From positions 1-64,000 of the forward strand of contig QZJE01000020.1 in NCBI GenBank assembly GCA_003599235.1: a stretch of DNA of 64,000 nt, in the 5' to 3' direction. The number at the start of each line of letters is the position of its first letter. The stretch's first letter is position 1. The stretch comes from Actinomycetota bacterium (GTDB lineage Bacteria; Actinomycetota; Aquicultoria; SURF-47). This document shows, piece by piece, positions 27,771 to 37,405 of the stretch. Under the pieces are notes generated by a model. It was not told where the DNA came from. It made no database searches and saw only the letters and a program-made list of their open reading frames with translations. The position numbers and the translations under genes were made by a program.

Positions 27771-30700
27771 TTGCATTTAAAATCATTAACCCTTAGGGGC
27801 TTTAAGTCATTTGCTAAAAAAACTACACTAGAATTTGAGCCTGGGGTTACCATGGTCGTGGGCCCAAACGGCAGCGGCAAGAGCAACATCACCGACGCTG
27901 TTTTGTGGGTTTTAGGCGAACAAAGCCCCAGTAACCTTCGCGGAAATCACATGGAAGATATCATTTTCTCAGGCACTTCCAATCTCAAGCCTCTTGGGCT
28001 GGCAGAAGCCACCCTGTGTTTAGATAATTCAGATAAAACATTACCCTTAGAGTTCAACGAAATCACTATTACCCGGCGGATGTTTAAAAGTGGAGAAAGC
28101 GACTACTTGATTAACGGGGTTGCTTGCCGCTTGATGGATATCCAGGATTTATTATCAGATAGCGGTCTTGGCCGAAACACCCACTCTATAATCGGACAGG
28201 GAAAAATCGAGCAAATAATCAACTCAAAACCCGAAGAAAGACGCGACCTAATAGAAGAAGCAGCCGGCGTTCTAAAACACAAAAAAAGACGACAGAGAGC
28301 TTTAAGGAAACTAGTAAGTGCTGATGAAAAACTGACTAGAATAAAGGACATCTTAAGAGAGCTAAACAGGCAGATTAAACCGTTAGAAAAACAAGCTAGC
28401 GCTGCTCAAAATTATACTTCCTTAATAAATAGTTTAAAAGAAAAGGAGATCGCATTAAACGTCCAGCGTTTAAGCTATCTTCAATCTAAGTGGAGTTTTG
28501 CAAGCGCTAAGATTACAAAGCACCAGGAGAGTGTAACTAAAGCCAAAGAGTTAATGCAAGATAAAGAACAATCACTCGAAGATGTCCAGCAGCAGCTAGA
28601 AAAAGAAGGTTTGTTTACCGGTGATATTCACCAAAAGCTTCAATGCTATCAACAGTTAAACGGTAAATTAAACAGTTTGGATGTTTTATTAACTGAAAAA
28701 GGTCGTCACCAGCAAGAGCGTCAATTAAATATTAACAATCAGCTAGACGAAGCAAAAACCAAGTTGTCGCGTCTGGAGGGCGAGCATAAAAGCTTTGTGA
28801 AGCAACAAACCCAAAGCCAAGAAGAGCTGGCAAAATCCTACAAAGCATTAAAAAACCTGCAAAAACAAGCTGAAGCTTATAAAAAAGAGTACGGTCAGGC
28901 TACCAATATAGCAGAAATTAAAAAAGCGCTCGATTTTAATAAAAGCAAACTATCTAATATTGTAACCTCTGAAAATAAGCAAATAACAGCAATTTCTACC
29001 GAAGAAAATCGTCTTCAAATGATTGCTAAACAAACAAATAGCTATAAAACCGAGATTGATGAACTAAAAAAATCATTGTCAAGAGACGAAAAACAACAGG
29101 CCGGTTTAGTAAATGAAATCAGTAAAATAGAAGAAAATACAACTGAGTTTAATCTCAAGATAGAAGAAACCGCTTTAATAAAGAAAGAATCAGAAGAAAA
29201 GAAATTAGAAATACAGCAAAAAAAAGCTAAACTGCAAGCCCAAATAGAAGCTCTTAGCTCAATTAGCAGTGACAATGAATCGGGATTAAGCATTACCGAT
29301 GATATTAAGATAGGTAGAAAAGGCAAGAACCTGCTATCCGAGCTGTTAACAGGAACCGCTATTATGGACTTAACCGAAAACTTTGATTTTTTAAGCAAGC
29401 TTAAGCAGATTAGTTTAAAGGGTGATATTTATGCTGACTACCAACTTAAGCTTAGTACTCAGAAAGAAGAGGATTTAACCCAAAAGAGGCAGGCCATTAT
29501 CGATAAAATTACTGCTCTTGATAATGATGGCAAAATAATTGATGCTGATTTGGCAACAATTAGCAAAAAAATAGACAACCTTGAAGAAGATAAAGCCCGT
29601 CACCAAGAACTATTAAGAACCAAGAATAGCCAATTGCAACTGATCTTAGCACACACTGAACACCGAAAAAACAACCTGCTTAAGACAGAAAAACAATTTG
29701 AATCTTCCAAAAAGGAGCAAAACATAGCCATACTCTCTAAAGAACAGCTTGAAAAAGCCCTTATTGATTTATCAAAAGAAAAAGTCCTTGTAGCTGATGA
29801 AGTGTCATTACTGGAAGAGAAGATAGGTGAATTTGTACAAAACGAGCAATCTGGGCAAAGCCAATCGCAAGAAATATTGTCAAAAATTAATAAAACCAAG
29901 CTTGAAATTAGCTCCCTAAATCAAAGATTGGGTTTTATTAACAGCCAGCTAAAACAGATAGATGATTCCATTAATAGTTTAAAAGAATTGCTATTAAAGA
30001 CTAGTACTTCTTTATTTAAAACCAATTCTAATATTGAGATACTAAACAAAATTAAAGCAGAGCTTGATTGGCTTAAACGTTTAAGTAACCAGTTGGACGG
30101 ACAACTTAAGCAAATAGTAGCTGATAAAGGCGAGCAAGACAGCAAATTAAGAGAGCAGACAAAAACCTTGCGTCAAGAGTTGCAGGGACTCAAAGATAAT
30201 TTTGAGCAAGATAAGACCAAGCTTGAGTCTGCCAAAATAGATAAAGCCCAAATCGAAGTTAAGGTAAACGATCTGGCAGACCATATTGTTAATCAATTCC
30301 AGATTTCACTTGAAACAGCCATCAAGGATTATGCCTCTGTTGCTACCAGCGCCGAAGAAGTAAAGCTTTTAAAAGAAAAAATAGCCAGCCTGGGGCCCAT
30401 AAACGAGATGGCCCTTGATGAATACGACAGCCTAAAAGAGCGCCAAACATTTCTGAATAGCCAAATTGAGGACTTGATGTCTTCTAAAAAATCGCTTAAT
30501 AAAGTGGTTAAAGCCATTGATTGCCGTATTAAAGACGAGATGATTGACTCTTTTGAAAAAGTAAACGGCTTTTTCAAGCAAACTTTTACCACTCTATTTC
30601 CGGGTGGTACTGCAAGCCTTGTTTTAACTGACAAGGAAGATATCTTTAATACGGGAATAGAAATACAAGCTCAGCCGGCAGGTAAAAATGTTAGGCGCTT

Positions 30701-31019
30701 ATCTTTACTATCTGGAGGAGAGACAGCCTTAACTGCATTAGCACTCCTATTTGCCATTTACCATACAAGGCCCAGCCCTTTCTATATTCTTGACGAGGTA
30801 GAAGCAGCCCTAGATGATATCAATTTACAGCGATTTATTCATCTGTTGGAGGAGATGAAAACCCAAACTCAGTTCTTAATAATCACTCACCAAAGACGCA
30901 CTATGGAGATGGCAGATTGTCTCTATGGAGTATCGATGCGCTCTAACGGTGTTTCCACGGTTATCTCTCAGAAATTAACCTCAATAGAAAAACCTCAAGA
31001 ACAACTTACGGCTAGTTAG
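27771..31019 (+). CDS. smc: Chromosome segregation ATPase SMC with shortened hinge
   Basis: 1082 aa; bacterial SMCs are usually about 1150-1200. The N-terminal ATPase half has [12 protein letters not shown] near residue 25; the C-terminal half has signature [13 protein letters not shown] and Walker [14 protein letters not shown] near residue 1005. Two long coiled coils flank a hinge region at about 503-565 ([14 protein letters not shown] ... ISLKGDIY) that resembles only the second half of a normal hinge. TTG 27771 has SD AGGAG. It sits between rnc and ftsY, as in many Gram-positives. Confidence 0.95.
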   Translation: MHLKSLTLRGFKSFAKKTTLEFEPGVTMVVGPNGSGKSNITDAVLWVLGEQSPSNLRGNHMEDIIFSGTSNLKPLGLAEATLCLDNSDKTLPLEFNEITITRRMFKSGESDYLINGVACRLMDIQDLLSDSGLGRNTHSIIGQGKIEQIINSKPEERRDLIEEAAGVLKHKKRRQRALRKLVSADEKLTRIKDILRELNRQIKPLEKQASAAQNYTSLINSLKEKEIALNVQRLSYLQSKWSFASAKITKHQESVTKAKELMQDKEQSLEDVQQQLEKEGLFTGDIHQKLQCYQQLNGKLNSLDVLLTEKGRHQQERQLNINNQLDEAKTKLSRLEGEHKSFVKQQTQSQEELAKSYKALKNLQKQAEAYKKEYGQATNIAEIKKALDFNKSKLSNIVTSENKQITAISTEENRLQMIAKQTNSYKTEIDELKKSLSRDEKQQAGLVNEISKIEENTTEFNLKIEETALIKKESEEKKLEIQQKKAKLQAQIEALSSISSDNESGLSITDDIKIGRKGKNLLSELLTGTAIMDLTENFDFLSKLKQISLKGDIYADYQLKLSTQKEEDLTQKRQAIIDKITALDNDGKIIDADLATISKKIDNLEEDKARHQELLRTKNSQLQLILAHTEHRKNNLLKTEKQFESSKKEQNIAILSKEQLEKALIDLSKEKVLVADEVSLLEEKIGEFVQNEQSGQSQSQEILSKINKTKLEISSLNQRLGFINSQLKQIDDSINSLKELLLKTSTSLFKTNSNIEILNKIKAELDWLKRLSNQLDGQLKQIVADKGEQDSKLREQTKTLRQELQGLKDNFEQDKTKLESAKIDKAQIEVKVNDLADHIVNQFQISLETAIKDYASVATSAEEVKLLKEKIASLGPINEMALDEYDSLKERQTFLNSQIEDLMSSKKSLNKVVKAIDCRIKDEMIDSFEKVNGFFKQTFTTLFPGGTASLVLTDKEDIFNTGIEIQAQPAGKNVRRLSLLSGGETALTALALLFAIYHTRPSPFYILDEVEAALDDINLQRFIHLLEEMKTQTQFLIITHQRRTMEMADCLYGVSMRSNGVSTVISQKLTSIEKPQEQLTAS

Positions 31020-31061
31020 GCCTCCGGGTCCTGCCTTCCCTCGGTGTTTTATCTTATTCGT

Positions 31062-31075
31062 GTATCCTGTATCCT
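31062..31075. repeat. Heptanucleotide tandem repeat GTATCCT x2
   Basis: Two copies of GTATCCT just upstream of ftsY. The second supplies a possible -10 (TATCCT, 31070-31075), 6 nt before ATG 31082, the same spacing as other leaderless promoters in the window. Confidence 0.45.
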
Positions 31076-31081
31076 GTAGCT

Positions 31082-31990
31082 ATGGCCTTGTTCAACAGAT
31101 TCAAAGACGGATTAAAGAAAAGCCGCGAAAAAATAGGTGAACAACTAAGCTCTACTTTTAAGCTCCATCCCAGAATTAACGAGGAACTCTGGGAGAGCTT
31201 AGAAGAGATTCTAATATCAGCTGATGTTGGCTCCAGCGCTACTTTAAAAATTACTGATAGCTTAAGAGAAAAAGCTAAAAAACAAAAAATTAGCGACAGT
31301 TCGGAAATAAAAAACCTGCTAATTAATGAGATTGAAAGCATTTTAGCTTCTCCTGGCTCGCAGATTCTAAAAAACACTAAGCAAATAATCTTAGTGCTTG
31401 GAGTTAACGGCTCCGGCAAAACCACAACTATCGGTAAATTGGCTTCAAGAACAGCAAAAGATGGCCATAAGCTGGTATTAGCTGCCGCCGATACTTTTAG
31501 AGCAGCCGCTATAGAGCAACTACAGATATGGGCTGATAGAGCAGGGGCTGATTTAGTTAAACATGAAAGAGGCTCAGATCCGGCAGCCGTTGTATTTGAT
31601 AGCATAAAAGCTGCTTTTGCACGCCAAGCAGACTTTCTAATCGCTGATACTGCAGGCAGGCTGCATACTCAGACCAACTTAATGGAGGAGCTTAAAAAAA
31701 TTAAGCGGGTAGCCGCACGCGAAGCAGAGGATTGGGACATTAAAACACTGCTGGTAATAGACGCCAATACCGGCCAAAACGCCATTGCTCAAACTGATAT
31801 GTTTAACCAGGCAATCGGGGTTGATGAAATTGCATTAACCAAGCTAGACGGAACTGCTAAAGGTGGTATAGTTATTGCTATAGTTAATCAATTCCATATT
31901 CCTGTAAGTTACGCGGGATTAGGTGAGAAAATAGAGGATTTAGAGGTCTTTAACCCAAAAAACTTTGCTAAAGCTATAGTTGGCAGTTGA
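31082..31990 (+). CDS. ftsY: Signal recognition particle receptor FtsY
   Basis: SRP-type GTPase docking ribosomes at the membrane. 302 aa: short N-terminal helical segment, N domain, then G domain with GVNGSGKTTTIGKLA near residue 107, DTFRAAAIEQL, DTAGR near 193 and TKLDGTAKGG near 259. The acidic A domain of E. coli is absent, as in most Gram-positives. No SD. Its stop codon overlaps the -35 of the next promoter. Confidence 0.97.
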   Translation: MALFNRFKDGLKKSREKIGEQLSSTFKLHPRINEELWESLEEILISADVGSSATLKITDSLREKAKKQKISDSSEIKNLLINEIESILASPGSQILKNTKQIILVLGVNGSGKTTTIGKLASRTAKDGHKLVLAAADTFRAAAIEQLQIWADRAGADLVKHERGSDPAAVVFDSIKAAFARQADFLIADTAGRLHTQTNLMEELKKIKRVAAREAEDWDIKTLLVIDANTGQNAIAQTDMFNQAIGVDEIALTKLDGTAKGGIVIAIVNQFHIPVSYAGLGEKIEDLEVFNPKNFAKAIVGS

Positions 31991-32015
31991 CAAAAACCAC
32001 TAAGAGTGATATATT
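31987..32015 (+). promoter_or_regulatory. Strong promoter for the structured leader
   Basis: Consensus TTGACA (31987-31992), 17-nt spacer, TATATT (32010-32015). It overlaps the ftsY stop codon. Predicted start is near 32022. This is the best sigma-70 consensus promoter in the window. Confidence 0.75.
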
Positions 32016-32021
32016 ATATTA

Positions 32022-32106
32022 GGAAGCGATGAACTGTGATTATTAGATGGGCACTTGAAATCACAGGGAGCTAGTAGTGCAACCGGCCAAAGAGCCGGTT
32101 TTTTTA
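32022..32106 (+). ncRNA. Structured leader RNA with pseudoknot and terminator (riboswitch-like)
   Basis: CTGTGATT (32034-32041) pairs with AATCACAG (32059-32066); GCACT (32051-32055) inside that loop pairs with AGTGC (32076-32080), giving an H-type pseudoknot. The terminator AACCGGC/GCCGGTT (32081-32087/32094-32100) follows directly, then a T run, then 23 nt to the next gene's ATG. The order promoter-pseudoknot-terminator-SD is that of a transcription-attenuating riboswitch or a short sRNA. I recognise no known class. Confidence 0.55.
32081..32106 (+). terminator. Intrinsic terminator in the leader
   Basis: Seven-bp GC-rich stem AACCGGC/GCCGGTT with loop CAAAGA, followed by seven or eight T residues. 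It ends about 10 nt before the SD of the secreted-protein gene. Confidence 0.85.
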
Positions 32107-32128
32107 TTGGGCTTAAAGGAGGAAGCAG

Positions 32129-32443
32129 ATGAAAAAAGTAGCAGTCTTGTTAGTCAGCTTAATAGTTATTCTTTGTTTAGTTGCTTCAAGCACTACAGTA
32201 TTTGCTGCTAGAAAATCCTCCAAGAAAATCACTGCCAAGGGAACTATTGAAAAACGAGCTAACTATGATCTTTTTATGGCCGGCTCCCACCGACTAAAAG
32301 TTAAAGGAAAAGTTTCCTTACTCCTTAGAAAAAAAGGTAAGATTAATCTAGATAGATTCAATGGCCGTAGCGTGACCATCAAAGGTATCGTAAAATACAC
32401 CGTAGAAGGCAAAAAGCTCGTCCTCGTAACTTCTATAAAATAG
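32129..32443 (+). CDS. Small secreted basic protein
   Basis: 104 aa. A clear signal peptide (MKKVAVLLVSLIVILCLV... to about residue 26, AFA-type cleavage) is followed by a Lys/Arg-rich beta-strand-like domain (GTIEKRANYDLFMAG, VTIKGIVKY), possibly OB-like. SD AAAGGAGG precedes ATG 32129. Controlled by the leader and terminator described above. Function unknown. Confidence 0.75.
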   Translation: MKKVAVLLVSLIVILCLVASSTTVFAARKSSKKITAKGTIEKRANYDLFMAGSHRLKVKGKVSLLLRKKGKINLDRFNGRSVTIKGIVKYTVEGKKLVLVTSIK

Positions 32444-32469
32444 AGTCTTAAGGATTAAGCTCTGAAGTA

Positions 32470-32488
32470 CTGAAGGAATTTCCTTCAG
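32470..32488. terminator. Hairpin after the secreted-protein gene
   Basis: CTGAAGGA-ATT-TCCTTCAG is an 8-bp perfect hairpin 27 nt after the stop. It lacks a T run, so termination is doubtful; the neighbouring TTAAGG/CCTTAA sequences could extend the stem. Confidence 0.35.
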
Positions 32489-32533
32489 CCTTAAGCCTTC
32501 ATTAATCATTCTATATAGTATAATCTACTTCTT

Positions 32534-33859
32534 ATGTTTGATAATTTAGCTAATCGCTTACAAAATATTTTTTCTAAATTAAAATCCAGCGGGGTATTAA
32601 CTGAGAAAAACATCGCAGAAGCACTGAGGGAAGTACGTCTGGCTTTGCTTGAAGCTGACGTAAACTTTAAAGTAGTAAAATCTTTTACAAGTAAAATTAA
32701 GGAAAAAGCTTCTGGAAAAGAGGTTCTTCAAAGTTTAACTCCGGGCCAACAAGTTATTAAAATTGTCCATGATGAGTTGACGTCTCTTTTAGGTGGAGCT
32801 ACGGCTAAAATAGAACTTGCCGCAAAACCTCCAACTATGATAATGCTATGCGGCCTACAGGGTTCTGGTAAAACCAGCACTATAGCCAAGCTGGGACTTA
32901 ACTTTCGCAAAAAAGGCAGCCATCCGTTGCTGGTAGCTGCCGACACTTATAGACCGGCTGCAATTGACCAGTTGATAGCTCTTGGGAAGGAATTAGACAT
33001 CCCAGTCTACAGTAATAAATCATCGAAACCTACTAAAATATGCCAAGAGGCCATCAATCAGGCTGCTAAAGACGGCTTGGATGTAATTTTATTTGATACC
33101 GCCGGCCGTATGCACATCGATAACGAGATGATGGAGGAATTGGTAGCGATTAAAAAGGTGTGCAAGCCCCACCAAATACTCTTGGTAGTAGATTCGACCA
33201 TTGGCCAGGATGCTGTTAAACAAGCTTCTGCTTTTAAGGAAAAACTTAGCTTTGACGGCCTAATAATGACCAAATTAGATGGAGACGCACGCGGAGGAGC
33301 CGCCTTATCTATTAACTCAATTACTAACGCACCTATTAAGTATGTCGCCACTGGCGAAAAAGCTGACGCATTAGAACTATTCCACCCCGACAGAATGGCT
33401 TCGCGCATTTTGGGGATGGGCGACATTGTAACTCTGGTTGAAAAAACTCAAGCTGGAGTCGATGAAGAAAAGGCTAAACAATTAGAAGAAAAGATTAGAA
33501 AAGCCTCGTTTACCTTAGACGATCTTCTACAACAAATGCAGCAACTTAAAAATATGGGACCTCTTGATCAAGTATTAGGCATGATCCCTGGAATAAAAAG
33601 CTCCGCATTAAAGCATGCTAATTTAGACGAAAAACAACTAACAAGGATGGAAGTTATCATTAAGTCAATGACCAGGCAAGAAAGAGAACATCCTTCTATT
33701 ATCAATGGTAGCCGCCGCAAGAGGATAGCCCAGGGCAGCGGCACTCAAACAAGAGATATAAATCTGCTTCTAAAGCAATTCGAGCAGACTAAAAAATTAA
33801 TGGCAAGTTTTGGAAAACAAAAAGGTAAGCTTAAATATGGCAAGGGGTTTCCTTTTTAG
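32534..33859 (+). CDS. ffh: Signal recognition particle protein Ffh
   Basis: SRP54 homologue that binds signal sequences and SRP RNA. 441 aa: N domain, G domain with CGLQGSGKTSTIAKLG near residue 106, DTAGRMHID near 190, TKLDGDARGGAAL near 248, and a Met-rich M domain (DLLQQMQQLKNMGPLDQVLG, GSGTQTRDINLLLKQF). TATAAT (32519-32524) lies 9 nt before ATG with no SD, suggesting a near-leaderless mRNA. Confidence 0.97.
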   Translation: MFDNLANRLQNIFSKLKSSGVLTEKNIAEALREVRLALLEADVNFKVVKSFTSKIKEKASGKEVLQSLTPGQQVIKIVHDELTSLLGGATAKIELAAKPPTMIMLCGLQGSGKTSTIAKLGLNFRKKGSHPLLVAADTYRPAAIDQLIALGKELDIPVYSNKSSKPTKICQEAINQAAKDGLDVILFDTAGRMHIDNEMMEELVAIKKVCKPHQILLVVDSTIGQDAVKQASAFKEKLSFDGLIMTKLDGDARGGAALSINSITNAPIKYVATGEKADALELFHPDRMASRILGMGDIVTLVEKTQAGVDEEKAKQLEEKIRKASFTLDDLLQQMQQLKNMGPLDQVLGMIPGIKSSALKHANLDEKQLTRMEVIIKSMTRQEREHPSIINGSRRKRIAQGSGTQTRDINLLLKQFEQTKKLMASFGKQKGKLKYGKGFPF

Positions 33860-33897
33860 TTATAATATAATATTCCATTAGATAGGAGAGTGAATTT

Positions 33898-34185
33898 TTG
33901 GTTAAATTAAGACTAACAAGAGTTGGAAGTAAAAAAAATCCGCATTATCGAATAGTGGCTGCAGACAGCCGCAGCCCAAGAGACGGACGCAACGTTGAAA
34001 TCGTGGGAAACTATAATCCGCAAACGGAGCCTTCCACCATTAATATCGATAAAGAAAAAGCTATTAAATGGCTGGCTAGGGGTGCTCAGCCTAGCGGGAC
34101 GGTAGATAAGCTACTTAAAATTGCCGGTATTAAAGAAGATTTTCTTAAAAATAAGAAAAAGTACCTGCAGGAGGTGCACAAGTGA
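33898..34185 (+). CDS. rpsP: 30S ribosomal protein bS16
   Basis: 95 aa. [19 protein letters not shown] is the family N-terminus, followed by [22 protein letters not shown] start at 33898 with SD TAGGAG. TATAAT at 33861-33866 may be its promoter. It overlaps khpA by 4 nt and leads the standard rpsP-khpA-rimM-trmD operon. Confidence 0.97.
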   Translation: MVKLRLTRVGSKKNPHYRIVAADSRSPRDGRNVEIVGNYNPQTEPSTINIDKEKAIKWLARGAQPSGTVDKLLKIAGIKEDFLKNKKKYLQEVHK

Positions 34186-34412
34186 AAGAGTTGTTGGAAA
34201 CGCTAGCTAAAGCCCTGGTAGATAAACCCGATGAAGTAGAGGTAAGTGCAGTAGAAGGTGAAAAATCAGTTATTCTCCAGCTAAAAGTGGCCCCTGATGA
34301 TGTAGGAAAAGTAATCGGAAAGCAAGGAAGAATCGCTAAAGCCTTAAGGACTATCGTTAAAGCATCTTCAGTTAAGGAAGGTAAGAAAGCGGTTGTTGAA
34401 ATTATAGATTAA
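34182..34412 (+). CDS. khpA: KH-domain RNA-binding protein KhpA
   Basis: 76-aa single KH domain with the RNA-binding loop [13 protein letters not shown] near residue 46. KhpA works with KhpB in sRNA and mRNA regulation in Gram-positives. GTG start, overlapping rpsP, with SD AGGAGG. Confidence 0.93.
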   Translation: MKELLETLAKALVDKPDEVEVSAVEGEKSVILQLKVAPDDVGKVIGKQGRIAKALRTIVKASSVKEGKKAVVEIID

Positions 34413-34442
34413 TTCTTGCAATAATCATTTGCCTCAAAACTA

Positions 34443-34943
34443 ATGCGACAATATTTGGCCGTTGGATACGTAAGCCAAACAAAAGGATTAAATGGGGAAG
34501 TAAAAGTAAAGCCGTTAAGCGACAGAAAAGAGCGGTTTTCTAAATCATCAAAACTTCGTATTTCTCCGCCAGTAGAAAATGTTCCTTTTTTAACCGTAAA
34601 GTCTGCATGCAAACATAAAGATTACTTCGTGGTACGCTTTACAGAGGTCAGATCTATTGAGACTGCGCAAGCGTTATGTGGACATTATCTGGAAGTTAGT
34701 GCCGATATTTTAAAAGATGACCAGTATTATGTCCACGATTTAATTGGTATTGAGGTAAAAACTGACCAAGGAAAGTATCTAGGCGTAATTACTGAAGTAA
34801 AAGCATCGAAAGCACACGATATTTATGTAGTTAAAAACGATAAGGAATACTTGATACCAGCTGTAAAAGAGATAGTAAAAAAAATCGATATTCCAAAGAA
34901 GATAATGGTTATAACCCCTACCAAAGGACTGCTTGAATTATGA
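34443..34943 (+). CDS. rimM: Ribosome maturation factor RimM
   Basis: 166 aa. The N-terminal RimM domain (VGYVSQTKGLNGEVKVKPLS) and a C-terminal PRC-barrel (YYVHDLIGIEV, YLIPAVKEIVKKID) are present. It assists 30S head assembly. No SD precedes ATG 34443; it overlaps trmD by 4 nt. Confidence 0.94.
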   Translation: MRQYLAVGYVSQTKGLNGEVKVKPLSDRKERFSKSSKLRISPPVENVPFLTVKSACKHKDYFVVRFTEVRSIETAQALCGHYLEVSADILKDDQYYVHDLIGIEVKTDQGKYLGVITEVKASKAHDIYVVKNDKEYLIPAVKEIVKKIDIPKKIMVITPTKGLLEL

Positions 34944-35623
34944 TAATAGATATTATAACTGCTTTTCCAAAGATGTTTTTAACCCCTTTTGATGAAAGCA
35001 TTATAAAAATTGCTAAGGAAAAAAATCTGCTCAAGATATGTACTCACGACCTACGCGACTACTCAGAAGACAAACACCGGAAGGTAGACGACTATCCATA
35101 CGGCGGGGGCCCAGGGATGGTCTTAAAGCCAGAGCCCTTTTTTAGAGCCCATAAAAAAATACTAGTCACTAGTCACCAGCCACCAGCCACAATCTTACTT
35201 ACTCCGCAGGGTAAGCCATTAAAACAAAGCATAGTAAATAAGCTTGCCAAAGAAGAGCACTTGATTTTGTTATGCGGCCACTATGAGGGAGTAGATGAGA
35301 GAGTTAGGCAAGAGTTAGCAGATGAGGAAATCTCTGTGGGGGACTATGTCTTATCAGGCGGAGAAATACCAGCTATGGTACTAGTAGATTCAATCACCAG
35401 AAAACTATCAGGGGTTTTGGGAAGCCAAGAATCCTTAGCCGAAGAGAGCTTTATTGAAGGACTTCTGGAATATCCCCACTATACCAGACCGGCTGAATAT
35501 AAAGGTTTAAATGTCCCTGATGTTTTGCTCTCAGGGAACCATTCTGAAATTAAAAAATGGAGAAAAGAACAATCTCTTAGGCGTACCAAAGAAAAGCGCC
35601 CCGATTTGATAAATAAGGGTTAG
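34940..35623 (+). CDS. trmD: tRNA (guanine(37)-N1)-methyltransferase
   Basis: SPOUT methyltransferase, 227 aa. DDYPYGGGPGMVLKPEP near residue 50 and the knot LLCGHYEGVDERV ... VGDYVLSGGE near 110-140 are intact. Between them, the segment VTSHQPPA is encoded by a 7-bp tandem repeat (35162-35189) in a loop that is variable in the family. Confidence 0.96.
   Translation: MIIDIITAFPKMFLTPFDESIIKIAKEKNLLKICTHDLRDYSEDKHRKVDDYPYGGGPGMVLKPEPFFRAHKKILVTSHQPPATILLTPQGKPLKQSIVNKLAKEEHLILLCGHYEGVDERVRQELADEEISVGDYVLSGGEIPAMVLVDSITRKLSGVLGSQESLAEESFIEGLLEYPHYTRPAEYKGLNVPDVLLSGNHSEIKKWRKEQSLRRTKEKRPDLINKG
35162..35189. repeat. In-frame heptanucleotide tandem repeat inside trmD
   Basis: Four consecutive 7-mers: CTAGTCA, CTAGTCA, CCAGCCA, CCAGCCA. 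They encode part of LVTSHQPPA in TrmD without breaking the frame. The composition is unlike the surrounding gene. Confidence 0.65.
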
Positions 35624-35671
35624 TAATTAAGCGATTACATTTCTTGCCATTATTAAAATCAAAACTTTTCG

Positions 35672-35700
35672 TTTACTAACTAAGTTATTCGTAGTAAAAT
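35672..35700 (+). promoter_or_regulatory. Promoter of the diguanylate cyclase gene, leaderless type
   Basis: TTTACT (35672-35677), 17-nt spacer, TAAAAT (35695-35700), then 6 nt (AAACTA) to ATG 35707. No SD. Same geometry as the dapB promoter. Confidence 0.6.
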
Positions 35701-35706
35701 AAACTA

Positions 35707-36960
35707 ATGTTTAAGCTTTTGAGGGGAGCAGCAGACGAAGAGGCAACCCTAAGAGCTCAAACTGGATTAAAAGTCCAGGCAGAGCAGCGCTTGCTGCTAG
35801 TCATAAAATCCCGCTGGATTGTGTTAGGTCTGTTATTTGTTTATGGACTAATAACAACTTTTTCTTACTATAAGTTTTATTCTTTTAGTGCGGTACTAAA
35901 AATAAGCACCATGCCCTTATTGGTTTTATTAGCCACTGCTTTATGCAATACCGCCTACCATCTAAGCTGGCATCTTTTGCCAGATACTTGGCTGCCCAGA
36001 ATAAAATATTTCATTAGAACCCAGCTCATAGTAGATACTTTAGTAGCCACGCTGTTGATTCATTTTACCGGCGGAGTTATTAGCTGGTTTTGGACACTAT
36101 ATGTATTACTCATTATCGAGTACTCGCACCTAATGCCTAACTTAAAAGACATTCTCGTCAACGGGTCTATTCCATTATTTTTTTACACAATTTTGGTAAC
36201 TAGCGAGTATTTTAACTTAATACATTCTGTCCACATGCCGTTTACCCCTCATAGCTTGCAAACGCAACCAACTTATGTGCTTATTGTCTGGTTTTGGGTC
36301 TGTTTTCTAAATATTGCCGCCATATTCATAGGTGCTCTCATCCAGATCAAAGAAAAACAAGCTATTAAGGACGGGCTGACGGGTTTATACAGCCGACGTT
36401 TTTTTGACTATATCCTGACAAGCGAAGTTGAGAGAGCAAAAAGATTTAGCCGCCCAATTACTTTGCTTATGATAGATATCGATAACTTTAAAGAATACAA
36501 CGATAGTTTCGGTCACCTAGAAGGAGACAAAGCACTAAAATTAGTAGGAAGAATACTAAGCAGCAACATAAGAAGCAGGAGGATACATCCTGCTTATGAT
36601 ATAGATATTGCCTGCCGTTTTGGTGGAGAAGAGTTTGCTATAATTCTACCGGAAACACAATCAGGCAATCACCGTAAAGGAAACAAGGCTCCAGCCTCCG
36701 GTGCTGTCATTTTAGCAAACAAGCTACGCAAACAAATAAAAAGTTCGACATCTATTACCGTAAGTATCGGGATAGCCACTTTTCCTGATCACTGCTGCGA
36801 TGTGCGTAGTATAATCTTAGCAGCCGACAAGGCTCTCTATAGAGCAAAACAAATTAAAGACTGCGTAGAAATCTCAACAACTTCATTAAAGAAAAAGCAA
36901 TCTATAACCGTTGTAAACATTAAAAAAGCTGACTCTAGAAAAAAATTAAGATCACTTTAG
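35707..36960 (+). CDS. Membrane diguanylate cyclase (GGDEF domain)
   Basis: 417 aa. About six transmembrane helices (residues 33-215) form a membrane sensor region, then a GGDEF domain (about 222-395): DGLTGLYSRRFFD, LMIDIDNFKEYND, and the active motif RFGGEEFAII. The RxxD inhibitory site is not evident upstream of GGEEF. It should make c-di-GMP from GTP. A likely receiver is the RsiG-like protein at 57147. Signal sensed is unknown. Confidence 0.9.
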   Translation: MFKLLRGAADEEATLRAQTGLKVQAEQRLLLVIKSRWIVLGLLFVYGLITTFSYYKFYSFSAVLKISTMPLLVLLATALCNTAYHLSWHLLPDTWLPRIKYFIRTQLIVDTLVATLLIHFTGGVISWFWTLYVLLIIEYSHLMPNLKDILVNGSIPLFFYTILVTSEYFNLIHSVHMPFTPHSLQTQPTYVLIVWFWVCFLNIAAIFIGALIQIKEKQAIKDGLTGLYSRRFFDYILTSEVERAKRFSRPITLLMIDIDNFKEYNDSFGHLEGDKALKLVGRILSSNIRSRRIHPAYDIDIACRFGGEEFAIILPETQSGNHRKGNKAPASGAVILANKLRKQIKSSTSITVSIGIATFPDHCCDVRSIILAADKALYRAKQIKDCVEISTTSLKKKQSITVVNIKKADSRKKLRSL

Positions 36961-37060
36961 AATTATTTATCACATGCTTGACTAATCTTCTGGTATTATC
37001 GTGTTTTAAGTTTTTTCACTTTATGTTAGAATAATTTGCTGACCCTAGAAAGGACAATAA

Positions 37061-37405
37061 TTGAAACGGATAGAATTAATCGAACAAACTCAAATAAAAA
37101 GCGATATACCTGACTTTGGTGTCGGAGATACCATAAAAGTCCACTACAAAGTATTTGAAGGCGGAAAGGAACGCATTCAAATATACCAAGGCATAGTTAT
37201 CAAAAAGCAAGGTGGTGGCGCTAAATCAACGTTCACAGTCAGAAAAACTTCATTCGGAGTAGGCGTGGAAAAGATTTTTCCTCTGCACAGCCCCAGAATC
37301 GCAAAGATTGACATAATCAGCAAAGGCAAGACAAGAAGAGCCAAGCTTTACTACTTAAGAGAAAGAATCGGAAAGAAAGCAAGGGTAAAGGAAAAAAGAC
37401 AATAG
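37061..37405 (+). CDS. rplS: 50S ribosomal protein bL19
   Basis: 114 aa with [34 protein letters not shown] and [18 protein letters not shown] start with SD AAAGGA. An extended -10 TGG-TATTAT at 36991-36999 may drive it, giving a leader of roughly 55 nt. Followed by lepB with a one-base overlap. Confidence 0.96.
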   Translation: MKRIELIEQTQIKSDIPDFGVGDTIKVHYKVFEGGKERIQIYQGIVIKKQGGGAKSTFTVRKTSFGVGVEKIFPLHSPRIAKIDIISKGKTRRAKLYYLRERIGKKARVKEKRQ

